In this document: positions 26,337 to 35,434 of the stretch, in pieces
Numbering within the stretch: the stretch's first letter is position 1
How the letters are laid out: each line of letters begins with the position of its first letter
Source of the DNA: JBCBKP01 sp038521625
Lineage (GTDB): Bacteria > Planctomycetota > Phycisphaerae > Phycisphaerales > UBA1924
Length of the DNA stretch: 64,000 nt
Reading direction: 5' to 3'
Assembly: GCA_038521625.1 (NCBI GenBank)
Contig: JBCBKP010000006.1
Span: 1-64,000, forward strand
Position numbers and translations under genes: made by a program
Notes under the pieces: generated by a model
Database searches by the model: none
What the model was told of the DNA's origin: nothing
Seen by the model: the letters and a program-made list of their open reading frames with translations, nothing else

Positions 26337-27419
26337 ATGAGCGAAGAACACGCGAGCGAGGGCGGGAACGCGCACCCGGGGCTGGAAGCGGCTGCGGAGG
26401 TGCGCTCGGCGTACGACCGGCTGCGCAACGAGATCGCCAAGGTGATCGTGGGCCAGGAGGAGGTCGTCGATCAGATTCTGATGAGCATGTTCTGCAAGGG
26501 CCACGTGCTGCTCGTCGGCGTGCCGGGCCTCGCGAAGACGCTGCTCGTCTCGACGATCGCCCGCTCGCTGAGCCTCGAGTTCAACCGCATCCAGTTCACG
26601 CCCGACCTGATGCCGAGCGACATCACCGGCACCGAGGTGATCGAGGAGGACAAGGCGACCGGCCGACGCGGGCTGCGGTTCGTGCGCGGCCCGATCTTCG
26701 CGAACGTGATCCTCGCCGACGAGATCAACCGGACGCCCCCGAAGACGCAGGCGGCGCTGCTCGAGTCGATGCAGGAGCGGCAGGTCACCGTCGGCGGCGC
26801 GCGCCACGCGCTGCCGCGTCCGTTCTTCGTGCTCGCGACGCAGAACCCGCTGGAGCAGGAGGGCACCTACCCGCTGCCCGAAGCGCAGCTCGACCGCTTC
26901 ATGTTCCAGATCCAGATCGGGTACCCGACCGCCGACGACGAGCTCGAGGTCATCCGCCGCAGCGCGAACAAGGAAGAGGTCCAGATCGACGAGGTGCTGC
27001 GGGCCGAGGAGATCGAGCGGATCAGCCACATCGTCCGCCACGTGCCGGCGCCCGACCACGTCATGCGGTACGCGCTTCGGATCGTGCGCGCGACGCGCGT
27101 GAACGAGCCGATGGAGGAGGGCTTCGAGCGGCCCGAGATCGTGCGCGACTACGTCGGATGGGGTGCCGGCCCGCGCGCCAGCGAGTACCTGATCCTGGCG
27201 GCCCGGGCCCACGCGCTGCTCCACGGCGAGCACTTCGTGCGTCCCGAGGACGTCCGCGCGGTCGCCCACCCGGTGCTCCGCCACCGCGTGCTGACCAACT
27301 TCAACGCCGAGGCGGACCAGGTCGGGACCGACCAGATCATCGACACGCTGCTGGACTGGGCCCCGGTCGAGTCGAACGAGGCCGAGGCGGCCGGGATCGG
27401 GCGGGTGATGCGGGGCTGA
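26337..27419 (+). CDS. MoxR family AAA+ ATPase
   Basis: 360 residues. Walker A is GVPGLAKT (61-68) and Walker B VILADEINRTPPKTQAALLE; FVLATQNPLEQEGTYPLPEAQLDRF is the diagnostic MoxR stretch. The C-terminal helical lid ends LTNFNAEADQVGTDQIIDTLL. MoxR ATPases act as chaperones, usually beside genes for DUF58 and VWA-domain proteins; none follows here, so this copy is isolated. Start at the ATG 26337, which begins the acidic tail normal for the family; the frame is open further upstream without similarity. Confidence 0.93.
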   Translation: MSEEHASEGGNAHPGLEAAAEVRSAYDRLRNEIAKVIVGQEEVVDQILMSMFCKGHVLLVGVPGLAKTLLVSTIARSLSLEFNRIQFTPDLMPSDITGTEVIEEDKATGRRGLRFVRGPIFANVILADEINRTPPKTQAALLESMQERQVTVGGARHALPRPFFVLATQNPLEQEGTYPLPEAQLDRFMFQIQIGYPTADDELEVIRRSANKEEVQIDEVLRAEEIERISHIVRHVPAPDHVMRYALRIVRATRVNEPMEEGFERPEIVRDYVGWGAGPRASEYLILAARAHALLHGEHFVRPEDVRAVAHPVLRHRVLTNFNAEADQVGTDQIIDTLLDWAPVESNEAEAAGIGRVMRG

Positions 27420-27492
27420 ATCGGGATCGGGGCGTTCGATCGCCGATTCCGGGCATCCGGGTCGCCAATCTGGGCGAATCGCACCGATAACG

Positions 27493-27540
27493 CGAATTCT
27501 GCGTCCGCGAGATTCTCGACGTTGTTGTCTCGAATTCTGC
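27493..27540 (+). repeat. direct repeats and a small palindrome before the Rrf2 gene
   Basis: CGAATTCTGC occurs twice, at 27493-27502 and 27531-27540 (38 bp apart). The palindrome CGAGATTCTCG (27508-27518) lies between them. They are 100-150 nt upstream of the Rrf2 start and could be operator sites for that regulator. The call is visual only. Confidence 0.35.
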
Positions 27541-27640
27541 TGACACGCGGAACGATCGCCGTAGACTGAGGCGGGCCCGATGGATCGGGCGCCGCCGATG
27601 ACTGGTCGCCCTTGCGTTCCGGGGTCGAAAGAAGGCCCGA

Positions 27641-28195
27641 ATGATCTCTCAGACCACCGAGTACGCCCTGCGAGCGATGGCGTGCCTCGCGTACGAGACT
27701 GAGGGGCTCACCCCAACGCCTCGGCTCGCGAAGCTGACCAAGGTCCCGTCGAATTACCTGGCCAAGGTGCTGCAATCCCTGGCGCAGGCGAGCCTGATCG
27801 AGGGCCGGCGCGGGGTCGGGGGCGGCTACAGGCTGGCGCGCGAGGCCTCGGCGATCTCGATGCTCGACGTGGTCAACGCGATCGACCCGGTTCAGCGGAT
27901 CACCGAGTGCCCGCTCGGGCTGCCGAACCACGGCCCGAACCTCTGCCCGCTGCACAGCTGCGTCGATTCGGCCGCGGCCCAGATCATCGAGACCTTCGGG
28001 AGCACGAGCCTCGAGCAACTCGTCGCCGCCGGGATGGGCAGCCGACCCCTCTGCGATGTCGAGATGACCGAGAAGCTGGCGCTGACGCTCGACGGCATCG
28101 GACTCGGTACCGAGAACGGCAACGGGCACGCGAACGGCGGCACCGCGAGCCAGGGCCACGCGGTTGCCTCCCCCGATCAGCCCCCGAAGGCCTGA
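27641..28195 (+). CDS. Rrf2 family transcriptional regulator
   Basis: 184 residues. The winged helix-turn-helix covers 1-80 (MISQTTEYALRAMACLAYE, VPSNYLAKVLQSLAQASLIEGRRGVGGGYRLAR). Three Cys, C90, C102 and C107 (ECPLGLPNHGPNLCPLHSC), are in the place where NsrR/IscR-type members bind an Fe-S cluster, so it may sense NO, oxygen or Fe-S status. The C-terminal tail (150-184) is Gly/Asn/His-rich and not conserved. It stands upstream of nuoF, an Fe-S protein gene, with 135 nt between them, which makes nuoF a possible target. Confidence 0.9.
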   Translation: MISQTTEYALRAMACLAYETEGLTPTPRLAKLTKVPSNYLAKVLQSLAQASLIEGRRGVGGGYRLAREASAISMLDVVNAIDPVQRITECPLGLPNHGPNLCPLHSCVDSAAAQIIETFGSTSLEQLVAAGMGSRPLCDVEMTEKLALTLDGIGLGTENGNGHANGGTASQGHAVASPDQPPKA

Positions 28196-28330
28196 CGAGC
28201 GCAGAGCCCGGCGTCCAGGTCGATCCGGATTCTTGCCAGAGTAGAATCGCTCCCGCGTGACCGGTCGAAGCTCCGCGAGGGGCACGAACGGTTGGCGCGG
28301 CGTGTCTGACCCCGCGCGACGGAGCGACCG

Positions 28331-29773
28331 ATGCCGAAGAGCACCTACGAGAACGGCCTGACGCAGCACTACCTGCTGAAGAACATCCCGACCCCGCCGT
28401 ACGGGCGCGTCGAGGACCGGCACGTCGTGTCGTACGAGGAGTACGTCAAGAACGGCGGCTACACCGGGCTGCGCAAGGCGCTCACGATGAAGCCGGGCGA
28501 CGTCACGCAGGAGGTCAAGGACTCGGTGCTCCGCGGGCGCGGCGGCGCGGGCTTCCCGACCGGCGTGAAGTGGGGCTTCCTGCCGCCGGTGAAGCAGAGC
28601 GACGGCACGGAGGTCGGCGACGACTTCGCGGGCAGGGAGGCGGAGGTCGAGGGGCGCTACCTGGCGATCAACGCGGATGAGTCGGAGCCGGGGACGTTCA
28701 AGGACCGGCTGCTGATGGATTTCGACCCGCACCTGGTGCTCGAGGGCATCGCGATCACGTGCTACGCGTGCCGGCTGAACAAGGCGTACATCTTCATCCG
28801 CGGCGAGTACCACCACCAGGCGGACGTGCTCGAGAAGGCGATCAAGGAGGCGTACGACAACGGCATCTTCGGCGACAAGGGCCTGATCAACTCGGCCGAA
28901 AATACCGCGGGCCCGCGCTTCAAGGTCGACTGCTACGTGCACCGCGGCGCCGGGGCGTACATCTGCGGCGAGGAGACCGGCCTGCTCGAGGCGCTGGAGG
29001 GCAAGCGGGGCTGGCCGCGGATCAAGCCGCCCTTCCCGGCGCTCAAGGGCCTGTTCGGCAAGCCGACGATCATCAACAACGTCGAGACCGTCGCGCACCT
29101 GCCCGACATCATCAACCTCGGCGCGAAGTTCTTCTGCGAGCAGGGCGTCGAGAGCACGATCGGCGGACCGCCGAGCTTCGGCACCAAGCTGATGGGCGTC
29201 TCGGGGCACGTCAACGTGCCGGGCTGCTACGAGGCGGAGCTGGGCATCCCGCTGCGGACGCTCGTCGAGGAGTTCTGCGGCGGCATGCGCGGCGGCAAGA
29301 AGTTCAAGGGCGCGATCGCCGGCGGCGTCAGCATGGGCATCCTCGGCCCCGACCAGTACGAGGCCGAGCTCGATTTCGACATCGGGCGCAAGTACAACGT
29401 GCTCGGCCTGGGCACGGCCTGCCCGACGGTCTTCGACGAGGACACCGACATGGTCGCGGTGGCGCGCAACATCAGCCGTTTCTTCAAGCACGAGAGCTGC
29501 GGGCAGTGCACGCCGTGCCGCGAGGGTTCGGGCTGGCTGTACCAGCTGCTGACGCGGATCGAGTCGGGCGACGCGAATACCAAGGACCTGGATCTGGCGC
29601 TCGAGGTCGCCACCAGCATGGGCTCGATGCCCGGCACGACGATCTGCGGCCTGGCCGACGGCAACAACTGGGCGGTGCGGACGATCATGAACAAGTACCC
29701 GGAGGAGTTCGAGGCGCGGGTGCGTCCGAGCCACGTGCCGGTGAAGATGACCGTCGGCGCGGCGTCGAGGTAG
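28331..29773 (+). CDS. nuoF: NADH-quinone oxidoreductase subunit F (NuoF)
   Basis: 480 residues. It is the NADH-oxidising subunit of complex I, with FMN and a 4Fe-4S cluster. Visible sites: FMN loop GRGGAGFPTGVKWGF, AINADESEPGTFKDR, NAD-site Gly-rich GAGAYICGEETGLLEALEG, and cluster ligands SCGQCTPCREG with a distal Cys in TTICGLAD. Compared with standard NuoF it has an insert of about 17 residues after the FMN loop (KQSDGTEVGDDFAGREA). Neither nuoE nor nuoG is adjacent, so the gene is separated from the rest of the complex or belongs to another NADH-dependent complex (HoxF/HydB-type). Confidence 0.93.
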   Translation: MPKSTYENGLTQHYLLKNIPTPPYGRVEDRHVVSYEEYVKNGGYTGLRKALTMKPGDVTQEVKDSVLRGRGGAGFPTGVKWGFLPPVKQSDGTEVGDDFAGREAEVEGRYLAINADESEPGTFKDRLLMDFDPHLVLEGIAITCYACRLNKAYIFIRGEYHHQADVLEKAIKEAYDNGIFGDKGLINSAENTAGPRFKVDCYVHRGAGAYICGEETGLLEALEGKRGWPRIKPPFPALKGLFGKPTIINNVETVAHLPDIINLGAKFFCEQGVESTIGGPPSFGTKLMGVSGHVNVPGCYEAELGIPLRTLVEEFCGGMRGGKKFKGAIAGGVSMGILGPDQYEAELDFDIGRKYNVLGLGTACPTVFDEDTDMVAVARNISRFFKHESCGQCTPCREGSGWLYQLLTRIESGDANTKDLDLALEVATSMGSMPGTTICGLADGNNWAVRTIMNKYPEEFEARVRPSHVPVKMTVGAASR

Positions 29774-30125
29774 CTCGATCGGCCCGCGAAGCGTCCGTCC
29801 GAGACGGGGGCCTTCGGCTGTCGGCAAGGCTCATCAGCAGATCGAGCGTTTCGGGGCATCGGGCCCGTTGCGATTGAATTCGCGACGCCCACGCCGGAGT
29901 ACACGGCGAAGAGCCGCTCGAGTCGCACGGCTCGAGTGAGCAGTTCATGCCGTGCGACGTCTGGTTGCCCGGCGAAGACGGCTGAACGGCGGTTCAGGGG
30001 GATGACCCCGCGTGAGTCCCCGGCGCGGGCGTCGCTTGTCATCCCGGCCCGCGGTTCTCGCGTGGCCGCGTTCGCTCGAACATCGGGGCATCTGAGGCGG
30101 ACGGCTCGTCCGCGGGAGTTCATCC
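29774..30125 (+). other. 352-nt intergenic stretch with one clear hairpin
   Basis: No gene is supported here. GTCGCACGGC (29922-29931) and GCCGTGCGAC (29949-29958) form a perfect 10-bp stem with a 17-nt loop, next to a repeated GCTCGAGT. No T-run follows, so it is not a normal terminator. It may be a processing signal or protein site. The promoter of the downstream exported protein probably lies in this region but is not obvious. Confidence 0.45.
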
Positions 30126-31646
30126 ATGCACGCCACCATCACAGGCCGCGCGGTCGCCGCGCGCACCGGTCTCGTCGTCGCTCTCGCGGGCCTGGCATGC
30201 GGGTCCACGGACGCCCAGAGCTTCTCGATCGGGGCCGGATCGCAGAAGACCTTCAACCCGTTCTTCCTCGACCCGGGCGACGTGCTCGCGCCGACCGGGT
30301 TCGGCTCGCCCGCCGTCGCGCTCGACGACACGCTGCTCGACCTGATCGGCGGCGACGAGGTCGACGCGATCTCGATCGCCCCGACCGGGCTGTACCCGAA
30401 CGGGACGTTCCCGCAGGTCGGCTCGCTGATCTTCGGCGTTGATGAGGACGCCGTCGGGGCGGCGGGGAGCGCGGTGGCTTCGCAGGCCTCGGGGAACGGG
30501 ACCGCGGGCGACATGTACATCTCGTTCGGCCCGCCGCTGCCGGTGCCGGGCAGCAACCTCGTGTTCGCGGACGCCGGGGCCTTCGATCTCGCGCCGCTGG
30601 AGCAGGACGAGCTCGACGGGTTCGACCTGGACGGCGCGAACCAGGTCATCGCGGGCGCCGCGACGCTCTACTTCTCTGTCGGGCAGCTGAGCTCGGTATC
30701 GCCGCTGCTGGCGCAGTTCCCCGACGCCGCGCCGGGGGATGTCTTCAGCTACAACCCGACGCGGTTCCCGCCCGTTCAGCGGAACATCGGCTTCGTCGAT
30801 CTGGGGCTCGACCCGGGCGACGACATCGACGCGCTGGTCGTGATCGAGCGGGACAACGGGCTGCTTTCGGTCCTGTACTCGCTGACGGCGGCGTCGCCCT
30901 CGATCGGCACGATCGACCCGTTCGGGCGGCAGATCCGCCAGGGCGCGATCCTCGGGCAGAGCGGCCTGGGCGGCCCGGCGGTGTTGTTCGACCCCGACGA
31001 GCTGGGGCTCGATGACAACGACGAGCTGGACGCGCTCGACATCGAGGACGTGCCGCAGACGCAGCCCATCCTGCCGCCGCAGCCCCCGCAGACGCCGGTC
31101 TTCCGCTTCCCGCCAGTGCTGACGTTCTTCGGCTTCCCGATCCCGTTCGATCCCGTGGTCACGATCGGGTACGACTTCCACGTGCTCAGCGGGCCGGCGT
31201 TCGCGACGTTCGCGCCGCCGGACCTCGCGTTCGGCGACGACACGTACGAGGTCATCGCCGACGGCACCAGCACGACGATCGTCTTCGGCGAGCGCCACGA
31301 GTTCCCGCCGGGCGGCGTGAGCTCGTTCCAGGTCCGAGGCATCGAGGTCGAGGCGGGGATCGACCCGCTCGACGCCGAGGCGTTCGTCGCGGAGCTGGGC
31401 TTCGTGGCGACCGGGGTTGTCGAGATCGTGATGATCCCGATCACCGAAGAGGTCGGCGGGTGCAACGGCGCCGACCTGGCCGAGCCGTTCGGGATCCTGA
31501 GTCAGGCGGACGTCGCGGCATTCGTGGATGCGTTCTTCGCGAACGACCCGCGCGTGGCGCAGCTCGCGTCGCCGTTCGATGTCGTCAGCCAGGCCGACGT
31601 GAACGAGTTCGTGAGCCTGTTCTTCGAGGGCTGTCCGGTCCAATGA
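30126..31646 (+). CDS. exported protein with C-terminal Cys-flanked dockerin-like domain
   Basis: 506 residues. The signal peptide (about 1-30) ends near DAQS. The body (30-440) is rich in Asp/Pro/Gly and repeats a pattern of short beta strands with DLGLDPGDDIDALVVI-type segments seen several times (near 75-85, 220-235 and 298-308), suggesting an internally repeated domain. The C-terminal domain (about 444-504) starts with GCNGADLAEPFGILSQADVAAF and ends VNEFVSLFFEGC, with Cys at both ends and two helix repeats FGxLSQADVxxFVxxFF. This domain type is typical of Phycisphaerales surface proteins. The N-terminal region is of unknown function. Confidence 0.8.
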   Translation: MHATITGRAVAARTGLVVALAGLACGSTDAQSFSIGAGSQKTFNPFFLDPGDVLAPTGFGSPAVALDDTLLDLIGGDEVDAISIAPTGLYPNGTFPQVGSLIFGVDEDAVGAAGSAVASQASGNGTAGDMYISFGPPLPVPGSNLVFADAGAFDLAPLEQDELDGFDLDGANQVIAGAATLYFSVGQLSSVSPLLAQFPDAAPGDVFSYNPTRFPPVQRNIGFVDLGLDPGDDIDALVVIERDNGLLSVLYSLTAASPSIGTIDPFGRQIRQGAILGQSGLGGPAVLFDPDELGLDDNDELDALDIEDVPQTQPILPPQPPQTPVFRFPPVLTFFGFPIPFDPVVTIGYDFHVLSGPAFATFAPPDLAFGDDTYEVIADGTSTTIVFGERHEFPPGGVSSFQVRGIEVEAGIDPLDAEAFVAELGFVATGVVEIVMIPITEEVGGCNGADLAEPFGILSQADVAAFVDAFFANDPRVAQLASPFDVVSQADVNEFVSLFFEGCPVQ

Positions 31647-31766
31647 CCGCGGCACAACAGCGGTCCTGATCCCCTCGGGCTCGTGGTGCGCCGCGCCCCT
31701 CCGCCGATCGGTCGGACGGGGCGTGGCCACCGCGGGGTGAGCAGCTCCGACCGACCGCGGTCCGGC

Positions 31767-32114
31767 TCAGCCGCCGAGCGAGCGAACGACCACGGCCCGG
31801 TCGACCCCGGCCTTGTCGGCGAAGCGGTCGAGCATCTCTCGCTCCTCCGGGGCGACCTTGCCATCGATCATCGCGATCTTGCAGAGCATGCGGATGATCT
31901 TCTCGCCGTCGGCTCCGACGAGCTTGAGCTGGCGGTCCACGAACTTCGGGTCGCTGGCGGCAAGATCGAGCATCGCCCTGACCGACGCGGCGCCGGCTCC
32001 GCACCGGTCGGCGAGGCGGTCGATCGCCGTCTGCTCGTTGGGCGTGACCTCGCCGTCGGCCGCGACGATGCAGCACGCGGCGCGGAGGAGCTCGACCTGC
32101 TGCATCGTGTCCAT
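31767..32114 (-). CDS. TerB-like domain protein
   Basis: 115 residues, all helical. Two copies of a TerB-type acidic helix-loop are visible: CIVAADGEVTPNEQTAIDRLA and KIAMIDGKVAPEEREMLDRFA. TerB domains are named for tellurite resistance but occur in many stress and housekeeping contexts; no other ter genes are near. A good ribosome-binding site (AGAGGAA) precedes the ATG at 32114. It is a monocistronic gene. Confidence 0.8.
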   Translation of the reverse strand: MDTMQQVELLRAACCIVAADGEVTPNEQTAIDRLADRCGAGAASVRAMLDLAASDPKFVDRQLKLVGADGEKIIRMLCKIAMIDGKVAPEEREMLDRFADKAGVDRAVVVRSLGG

Positions 32115-32320
32115 CGGTTTCCTCTCCCGGCGTGTCGGATTCCTCCGACCGTAGCGGTTCAGCGGTGTTCGGTCCGCCGGTCTCGCCGTTTGCTTCGAAA
32201 TACCGGCCGATGGGGGCGTGTTGGTGAGGGCGAGGCCCGCGGCGAGTCGACGGAATCGCGGGCCGGACCGAGTTCACGCCCCGCTCGCACCGGGGTCGGA
32301 CCACCGACGAGGGCCATCAG

Positions 32321-32773
32321 ATGAGCGAAGCGACGACAGAGACGCAGACTGGAGGGCTCGGCAAGGGTCCGATGATCGCGGCCTGGGTCGCGCAGGCGAT
32401 CGTGGTCGGCGTGTTCCTGATGCTCGGGCCGATCCCCAAGCTCACCAGCGACCCCATCTCTGTCGCGCTCTTCGAGAAGATCGGACCCGGCGATCCGCTC
32501 CGGTACGCGACGGGCGTCTTCGAGGCTATCGCGATCGTGCTGATCCTGATCCCGAAGACCGCCTGGGCCGGCGCGGCCCTCTCGGCCGGGCTGATGGTCG
32601 GGGCGATCGGGGCCCACCTGGTCACGCCGCTGGGCGTCTCGGTCAGCCTCGAGGTCGAGGGGGGTGACATCGGGCCGGTCCCGTTCGCCCTCGCCGTCCT
32701 CACGCTTCTCGCGTCGCTTGCTGTGCTCGCCATCCGGCGGAAACAGATCCCTGTGATCGGGGACAAGCTCTAG
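32321..32773 (+). CDS. DoxX family membrane protein
   Basis: 150 residues with four hydrophobic segments (about 18-37, 62-78, 82-102, 118-137). The arrangement and the GPIPKLTSD / FEKIGPGDPLRYATGVFEAIAIVLIL stretch match small DoxX-like proteins. Their role is generally unclear; some take part in thiosulfate or thiol redox chemistry. No partner is adjacent. A terminator hairpin follows at 32824. Confidence 0.8.
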   Translation: MSEATTETQTGGLGKGPMIAAWVAQAIVVGVFLMLGPIPKLTSDPISVALFEKIGPGDPLRYATGVFEAIAIVLILIPKTAWAGAALSAGLMVGAIGAHLVTPLGVSVSLEVEGGDIGPVPFALAVLTLLASLAVLAIRRKQIPVIGDKL

Positions 32774-32823
32774 ACCGACGGACATCTTGCCGGCCGCAGG
32801 GGGACTTGCGGATCCGGTGCGTG

Positions 32824-32869
32824 CGGCGGGCGTACTCGGGCGTTGTCCTGGGGCGCCCGCCGTCATTTT
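32824..32869 (+). terminator. rho-independent terminator after the DoxX gene
   Basis: CGGCGGGCG (32824-32832) pairs with CGCCCGCCG (32854-32862), 9 bp, followed by TCATTTTTG. It ends just before the stop of the convergent coiled-coil gene. Confidence 0.7.
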
Positions 32870-32872
32870 TGT

Positions 32873-33193
32873 TCAGGCGGTCAGGTCGAGCCGCGGGCGG
32901 TCGGATGCCCGCTCGAGCGCCCTCAGGCGTGCCTCGGCCTCGGCGTTGGACTCGGCGACGGCCCGCTCACGCTCGTTCTCGAGCCGCTGGTCGCGTTCCT
33001 CGAGCCTGCGGAGTCGGTCGAGCTCCGCCTGCCGCTCGCGGGCCTCGCGGGCCCGACGGATCGATTCGTCCAGGACCTCCCCGACGACCTCCGAGCGGCG
33101 GGCCTCGATCCGGGCCTGCAGCAGCCGAGCGTCCGGCAGGGCGTCCGGCCTGAGTGCCGGGGACGAGAGCGGGCCAGAGACGCCGTCGGGCAT
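32873..33193 (-). CDS. small coiled-coil protein, unknown function
   Basis: 106 residues. Residues 28-95 are almost entirely charged heptads (RRAREARERQAELDRLRRLEERDQ), a confident coiled coil. The N-terminus is short and Pro/Ser-rich. No membrane segment or signal peptide is present. The ATG at 33193 is chosen; a GTG seven codons upstream (VAADLRAM) is also possible. It is divergent from ybeY. The frame stays open upstream, but the extra residues look like non-coding high-GC sequence. Confidence 0.5.
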   Translation of the reverse strand: MPDGVSGPLSSPALRPDALPDARLLQARIEARRSEVVGEVLDESIRRAREARERQAELDRLRRLEERDQRLENERERAVAESNAEAEARLRALERASDRPRLDLTA

Positions 33194-33436
33194 GGCCCGG
33201 AGGTCGGCGGCCACGCCGGGCGGGTGCAGACCGGTCCGGGAATCGAGTGAGGCTCTGGCGGGGTCGGTCGATCTGCATGGGCGAACCACCGAATCCGGCG
33301 GGTCGATCCGGGCGATCCGGGTCGGGCGGGATCCTCTTGGTCGCGGGCGTGCGAACCGATACAGTCCGCTGGTGGTGGTTGCGAGCCGTTCGGGGCCGGT
33401 GGAGGCTCCGGGGGGCTCGGCACGGGCCGGGAGTCG

Positions 33437-34012
33437 ATGGAAGAGCAGGGCCAATCGTCCGCGGAGCCTCCTGAACCTTCGGGTCGAAGTTCGATGGGTC
33501 CCGTCGGGACCCCACCGCACACGACCGAACCGTCGCAAGGGCTGTCGATCGACCTGATCGGAGAGTCGTCGCGCGTCCACCCCGAGGATCGCGCGAGGAT
33601 CGCGGCGGCGTTGCATCGGGCCCTCGGCGAGCTCGGGGCGCGGGGTGAGCTGCGGGTCCGCCTGGTCAACGACGCCGAGATGGTCCGCCAGCACGGCGAG
33701 CGGCTGGGCGAGTTCAGCACGACCGACGCGCTGACGTTCGATCTGTCCGACGGCTCGGCCGGCGACCGCGTGCTCGACGCCGACGTGCTGGTGTGCGTCG
33801 ATGAGGCGATCCGGCGGTCCGGCGAGCGGGGCATCGAGGTCTGGCGCGAGCTGACGCTGTACGCGTTGCACGGCGCGCTGCACTGCCTCGATCACGACGA
33901 CAAGACCGAGGACGCCGCCGCTCGGATGCACGCCGAGGAGGACCGGCTGCTCGAGCTCGCCGGCGTGGGCGCCGTCTACGCGGTGGGCGAGCGCGGGGGG
34001 GCGGCGCGATGA
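33437..34012 (+). CDS. ybeY: rRNA maturation endoribonuclease YbeY
   Basis: 191 residues. The zinc site HGxLHxxxHD is present as HGALHCLDHDD (H145, H149, H153). The preceding block LVNDAEMVRQHGERLGEFSTTDALTFDL is the conserved substrate-side part of the family. YbeY processes 16S rRNA and takes part in 70S quality control. GGGAG precedes the ATG at 33437; an internal ATG at 33494 would give a length closer to the family norm. Its stop overlaps the CorC-type gene by 4 nt (ATGA), a pairing known in many bacteria. Confidence 0.92.
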   Translation: MEEQGQSSAEPPEPSGRSSMGPVGTPPHTTEPSQGLSIDLIGESSRVHPEDRARIAAALHRALGELGARGELRVRLVNDAEMVRQHGERLGEFSTTDALTFDLSDGSAGDRVLDADVLVCVDEAIRRSGERGIEVWRELTLYALHGALHCLDHDDKTEDAAARMHAEEDRLLELAGVGAVYAVGERGGAAR

Positions 34013-35424
34013 TCGCCCCGCTGTGGATCGCGCTCGGCGTCGTTGCGATCGCGTTCGCGTCGCTGATCGCCTGCGTGGAGCGCTCGATCTGGTGGGCGTC
34101 GCGATCGGCGCTCGAGGAGCGGGCCCGGGCCGCGCGCCTGCGCCGGCTCGCGGCAGACAAGCAGTCGGGCGACGAGTCGAGGGAGTCGTCGAAGGACCTC
34201 GAGCCAGAGTCGGACATCAGGCTGCGTGCGTTGCTCGATGACCAGGCGGGCTACGCCGGGCCGCTGGCCGCGGCGCGTTCCGTGTGCGTGCTGGGCGGTG
34301 CGGGGCTGCTCTCGGTCGGGGCATCGGCGTACTTCGCGACGGGCGCTCCGGCGGCCGAGGTGGGCGAGACGGGCGAGATCGTGCTGAACTGGCCGGGGCT
34401 CGCGGTGGGTCTGGGCGCGACCGTCGTCGTCGGCTGGCTGCTCGTCACCGCGCTGCCGCTGGCAATCGCGGAGCACGCGGCGGAGCGCACGCTGCTCGCG
34501 CTGGGCTGGATCGCCCGTCTGCTGCACGCGGTGGGTGCGCCGCTGCGCGGGCTGCAGGCGTTCCTGGCAGAGGTGGTGCGTCGTCTCGCCGGCGTGGAGC
34601 AGCGCGACGACCTGGAGGAGGTCGAGGCAGAGATCCTGAGCCTGGTGGAAGAGTCCGAGCGCGAGGGCACGCTGGACGAGTCGGCGCGCGAGATGATCGA
34701 GGCGGTGGTCGAGTTCAGGACGACGACGGCCGAGCAGATCATGACGCCGCGCACCGAGATCGAGGCGCTCGAGTACACGGACGACTTCGACGAGGTGAAG
34801 CGGTTCGCCGAGGCCGCGGGTCACAGCCGCATCCCGGTGTACCGCGAGAGCCTCGATCAGATCGCCGGCCTGCTCTACGTCAAGGACCTTCTGAAGTGGC
34901 TCGTGAGCGAGGAGGCCGCGGCCGGCGGGTCGTTCGACCTCTCGAGGCTGCTGCGCGAGCCGACGTTCTTCCCGGAGAGCAAGACGGTCGCGGACGTGCT
35001 CCAGGAGTTGCTCGCGGAGAAGGTCCACATCGCGTTCATCACCGACGAGTACGGGGGCACCAGCGGGCTGATCACGATCGAGGACATCATCGAGGAGGTC
35101 TTCGGCGAGATCCAGGACGAGTACGAGCCCGAGGACGCCGGCGAGCCGCGGGTCCGCGTCGACGAGGAGACGCGCTCGGCGGAGGTCGATGCGCGTGCCG
35201 AGATCGACGAGGCGAACGACGAGCTGGAGTCGATCGGGCTCCATCTGCCCGAGCACGAGGACTATGACACGGTCGGCGGCTTCGTCGTCGTGAATCTCGG
35301 CAAGATCCCGCAGGCGGGCGAGTCGCTGCGCCGCAACGGCGTGCTCGTGACGGTCCTGGAGGCCGAGCCGACGCGCGTGACGCTCGTGCGGGTCGAGCCG
35401 GCATCGGACGAATTCGAGGGCTGA
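34009..35424 (+). CDS. CorC/HlyC-type protein with CBS pair (hemolysin family)
   Basis: 471 residues. The N-terminal region (1-200) has three or so hydrophobic segments in place of a full DUF21 domain and is poorly conserved. Residues 245-365 form a CBS pair (IMTPRTEIEALEYTDDFDE, HSRIPVYRESLDQIAGLLYVKDLL, AFITDEYGGTSGLITIEDIIEEVFGEI). Residues 380-465 form the CorC_HlyC domain (GLHLPEHEDYDTVGGFVVVNLGKIP). Family members act in Mg2+/Co2+ efflux or membrane stress; a hemolytic role is not implied. It is translationally coupled to ybeY and convergent with the PAP2 gene only 10 nt away. Confidence 0.9.
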   Translation: MIAPLWIALGVVAIAFASLIACVERSIWWASRSALEERARAARLRRLAADKQSGDESRESSKDLEPESDIRLRALLDDQAGYAGPLAAARSVCVLGGAGLLSVGASAYFATGAPAAEVGETGEIVLNWPGLAVGLGATVVVGWLLVTALPLAIAEHAAERTLLALGWIARLLHAVGAPLRGLQAFLAEVVRRLAGVEQRDDLEEVEAEILSLVEESEREGTLDESAREMIEAVVEFRTTTAEQIMTPRTEIEALEYTDDFDEVKRFAEAAGHSRIPVYRESLDQIAGLLYVKDLLKWLVSEEAAAGGSFDLSRLLREPTFFPESKTVADVLQELLAEKVHIAFITDEYGGTSGLITIEDIIEEVFGEIQDEYEPEDAGEPRVRVDEETRSAEVDARAEIDEANDELESIGLHLPEHEDYDTVGGFVVVNLGKIPQAGESLRRNGVLVTVLEAEPTRVTLVRVEPASDEFEG

Positions 35425-35434
35425 CGAACTCCCG

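Noticed and set aside
32787..33557. Plus-strand ORF upstream of ybeY
   Set aside because: Ser/Arg-rich without motifs; opposite a coiled-coil gene, with no ribosome-binding site.
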